From: JAAXGI01 sp965206975
Lineage (GTDB): Bacteria; Gemmatimonadota; Gemmatimonadetes; Longimicrobiales; Gaopeijiaceae
Reading direction: 5' to 3'
Assembly (NCBI GenBank): GCA_965206975.1
Contig: OZ242253.1
Location: 2,604,001-2,668,000 of the forward strand
Length of the DNA: 64,000 nt
Below are positions 61,943 through 64,000 of this stretch, in pieces (position 1 is the stretch's first letter; each line of letters opens with the position of its first letter). Under the pieces are notes generated by a model. It was given only the letters and a program-made list of their open reading frames with translations, was not told the origin of the DNA and made no database searches. Made by a program: the position numbers and the translations under genes.

Positions 61943-62341
61943 TCACTGGACGAAGATCTCCATGATCTCTATCGGAACGTCGGTGGGGTTGTGGAAACCG
62001 TGCTGCGTCCCGCCGTCGAGGTAGTACGGGTGCCACGGAGTCACGTCGAACGGCGGCTCCCCTTCGATGGTCAGCTCCATCGTACCGGAGACCGGGGCAA
62101 AGAGATGGAAATCGACATCGTCATGGGTGTGCATAGCGCGTACCCCGCCGGGCTCCACGACGACGCGAAGGACCCGGACCTCCGGCTGATTCCGAAGGAC
62201 CGCATTGCTGATCCCGACGTTCCCTTCCCCTCCCAGCTCGCGGAGCGGCGACGAACGATCGCCCGTGACGGCCGGGGTCTGCGCCACGAGGGCCGCGGCG
62301 AGTATCCCGAGCCCGATGGCGGATACTAGGTACCTGATCAT
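61943..62341 (-). CDS. Small exported cupin
   Basis: 132 residues. Signal peptide (MIRYLVSAIGLGILAAALVA), then a single cupin barrel: PGGVRAMHTHDDVDFHLFAP carries the HxH metal ligands, and GGTQHGFHNPTDVPIEIMEI the later His. Between them is GTMELTIEG. This compact one-domain form binds a metal in relatives and may isomerise or oxidise small molecules; the reaction is unknown. GGGAGAGAGGA precedes the ATG. Confidence 0.82.
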   Translation of the reverse strand: MIRYLVSAIGLGILAAALVAQTPAVTGDRSSPLRELGGEGNVGISNAVLRNQPEVRVLRVVVEPGGVRAMHTHDDVDFHLFAPVSGTMELTIEGEPPFDVTPWHPYYLDGGTQHGFHNPTDVPIEIMEIFVQ

Positions 62342-62576
62342 GATTCCTCTCTCCCTTTCGGCAGAGGTCCCGGGCGGTGAGCGAGCACCGCGCGGTGACG
62401 GATTAAGGCCTTTAGGTGCGCGCGGCTACCATTGCGCCTCGCGATGGCCGAGCTCTGGGCTCCCCTAGCGATTCCGGGGGTAGGCGGGATCGACAGCAGG
62501 AAAGCCTTCCGGTACGATGGAACCATACATCCGCCGGGCAAAAGAGGCGAGGGCGCAACCGAGGCAGAAGGGGACC

Positions 62577-63345
62577 ATGATCCGTAGACTCCACATCCCG
62601 CTCGCGCACGTAGTACTCCTCCTCTCGGTGCCCGCCGCACTCACCGCTCAGGGCGTGAATTGGCCGAAGGAGGGCGACCGCGTGCGCTTCGTCTCGGACG
62701 AGCTCTCCGGGGAGTCGCGGGTGGCGGCGCTCCTCGAGGAGAGCCTGCTCCTCGAGAGGGACTCGATTTCGCCACGCTTCGCCGTCCCCACGGCGACGCT
62801 TGAGCGGCTCGAAGTCTACCGCGGGAGGAGGTCCCGGTTGAAAGGATTCCTCGTTGGGAGCATGGCCGGGAGCCTCCTCGGCGGGGGCGTCGGCGCACTT
62901 GTGGGCGCGGCGGTCTGGGGTGGCCGCGAGATCTGGGAGGAGATTCGGCTTCGCGGCACTCCGGGGAGGTCGCTCCTCGCCGACCGGGGTGATGAGGCCG
63001 GCAGCCGTATGGACACAATCACGCGGGAGGAGATCGCGGCGTTCCCCGAAGGAGACGCGATGGAGGTCGTCCAGCGCCTCCGGCCCGGGTGGCTCCGCCC
63101 CCGCACGCAGGCAACCATACAGCTCCGCGCTCGTGACCGCCACGGCACTGGATGGAAATGCGGGTGCGATCCCCGATCCGGCCGTCTATCCCGAGGTCTT
63201 CGAAGGTCACCTTCACTACGGGCCGGCGGAGAGCCTGCGGGCATTCCAATCGAACGAGATCGAGCGGGTGAGTGCGACCGACGCAACGACGCTCTACGGG
63301 ACAGGCTACCTCGCGGGGATCATCCGTGTCGTGACCCGGCGGTAA
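62577..63345 (+). pseudogene. Orphan TonB-plug-like protein, frameshifted
   Basis: From ATG 62577 the frame gives a signal peptide (LHIPLAHVVLLLSVPAALTA), a beta region (VRFVSDELSGESRVAALLEE), a glycine-rich membrane-like segment (GFLVGSMAGSLLGGGVGALV), and then TITREEIAAFPEGDAMEVVQ and LRPGWLRPRTQATIQL. Near 63125 the frame shifts; the next frame holds VYPEVFEGHLHYGPAESLRA, NEIERVSATDATTLYGTGYL and IIRVVTRR to the stop. The LRPxWLRPR and DATTxYGTG blocks match the intact lipoprotein at 3668-4096. It could be a real break or a sequencing error. Confidence 0.7.
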
Positions 63346-63630
63346 GGACCGAGGACTCCGGCGCCCGAGTTACCTCGCTCGGCGGGAGAGTCACCTCCAG
63401 TGCTTCCGGTGATCGTTGCGGCACGGCCGCACCGGTCCGGCTGTTCGCGGCGCGGGGAGGGAGGGGGCAAGACACCTGGCGGCGGCTTCCTCCCGTGGCG
63501 CCGGACGCGTTGAGACCCCTACCGCAAGTCGCTAGCTTAGTTGGTTAGTCGACAATTGTCCCGCCACGTCGGGATCGACGCCCCGACGTGAGTTCCTCCT
63601 TGCGCGGGACCCCGGCCATCAGGAGTTGCC

Positions 63631-64000
63631 GTGGTTCGCATCAGCGCCGTCCAACCCGGAAGCATCGCCGAGGAGCTTGACCTCAGCATCGGCACGAAGG
63701 TCGTGCGCATCAACGGGGAGCGCATTCGGGACGGCGTCGACCTGACCTTCCTCGAGGCAGACCCGGATCTCGAGATCGAGACGCTTAGCCCCGAAGGCGA
63801 AGCAACGATTCTCGAGATCCGCCGCGAGCCGGGGGAAACGCTCGGCATCGTGCCCGAGCCCGACAAGGTCAGGGAGTGCGCGAACGAATGCGTGTTCTGC
63901 TTTATCGACGGAAATCCTCCGGATGTCCGCGAGAGTCTTTGGCTAAGGGACGATGACTTCAGGCTGTCCTTTACATACGGGAGCTACGTCACGCTCACGA
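63631..64000 (+). CDS. DUF512 family PDZ/radical-SAM-like protein (C-terminus runs off the window)
   Basis: The first 123 residues from a GTG at 63631 (AGGAG upstream). A PDZ-like domain (RISAVQPGSIAEELDLSIGT, VVRINGERIRDGVDLTF) is followed by the CANECVFCFIDGNPPDVRES cluster-binding region, with a CxxxCxxC pattern for a 4Fe-4S, and LWLRDDDFRLSFTYGSYVTL. This layout is that of the DUF512 proteins (putative radical SAM enzymes, TIGR03279). Their reaction is not known. The gene continues past base 64000. Confidence 0.88.
   Translation, partial: MVRISAVQPGSIAEELDLSIGTKVVRINGERIRDGVDLTFLEADPDLEIETLSPEGEATILEIRREPGETLGIVPEPDKVRECANECVFCFIDGNPPDVRESLWLRDDDFRLSFTYGSYVTLT

Noticed and set aside
63564..63590. 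Hairpin CACGTCGGG/CCCGACGTG before the DUF512 gene as a tRNA or riboswitch
   Set aside because: A single 9-bp stem; no tRNA arms, no known aptamer pattern.

Overview
The window is GC-rich DNA from what looks like a Gemmatimonadota bacterium, or a close relative in the Acidobacteriota/Gemmatimonadota sphere. The clues are SusC/SusD-type TonB transport, DUF1552/DUF1592 proteins, orphan TonB-plug-like lipoproteins, DUF5916, many secreted quinoproteins and Tat/lipoprotein exports. This placement is inference from gene content, not from a marker gene. I saw no rRNA, tRNA or CRISPR.

Layout. 1-15.2 kb is a long minus-strand block: copper-monooxygenase-like protein with its CCWTNG partner, SusC, SusD, PQQ dehydrogenase, metallo-hydrolase-fold protein, small lipoprotein, FmdB-type zinc ribbon, DUF1592 and DUF1552. 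15.3-31.7 kb holds a lipoprotein carboxymuconolactone decarboxylase, two cytochrome-fused quinoproteins, two more monooxygenase/CCWTNG pairs, a Tat-exported flavoprotein, an NHL/PAL-like propeller and another PQQ dehydrogenase. 31.7-42 kb is a scrap-yard of IS110, IS21 and inverted IS3 copies, a DUF3427 helicase relic and broken duplicates of neighbouring genes, enclosing an intact cupin and an intact PAL-like lipoprotein. 42-47 kb has Sel1, ankyrin and DUF1552 genes and small secreted proteins. 47-58.7 kb has yqgE, a fourth monooxygenase/CCWTNG pair, a third quinohemoprotein, DUF5916, a cold shock protein and a small cytochrome c. 58.8-64 kb has integrase and IS1182 relics, small secreted proteins and the start of a DUF512 radical-SAM gene.

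How it may work together. Four secreted proteins fuse an N-terminal CxxCH cytochrome to a domain carrying all the motifs of the two copper sites of peptidylglycine alpha-hydroxylating monooxygenase (PHM): HH, H, HxH and DEM. Each is the direct neighbour of an unrecognised secreted protein ending in CCWTN(G/R)Y. Close by are NHL propellers resembling the PHM partner enzyme PAL (amidating lyase), one with all PAL catalytic positions kept. Five intact quinoproteins and SusCD complete the set. I infer a periplasmic pathway that imports a substrate, hydroxylates it at copper, cleaves the hydroxylated product with a PAL-like lyase and oxidises the resulting alcohol or aldehyde with quinoproteins. 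The substrate is unknown.
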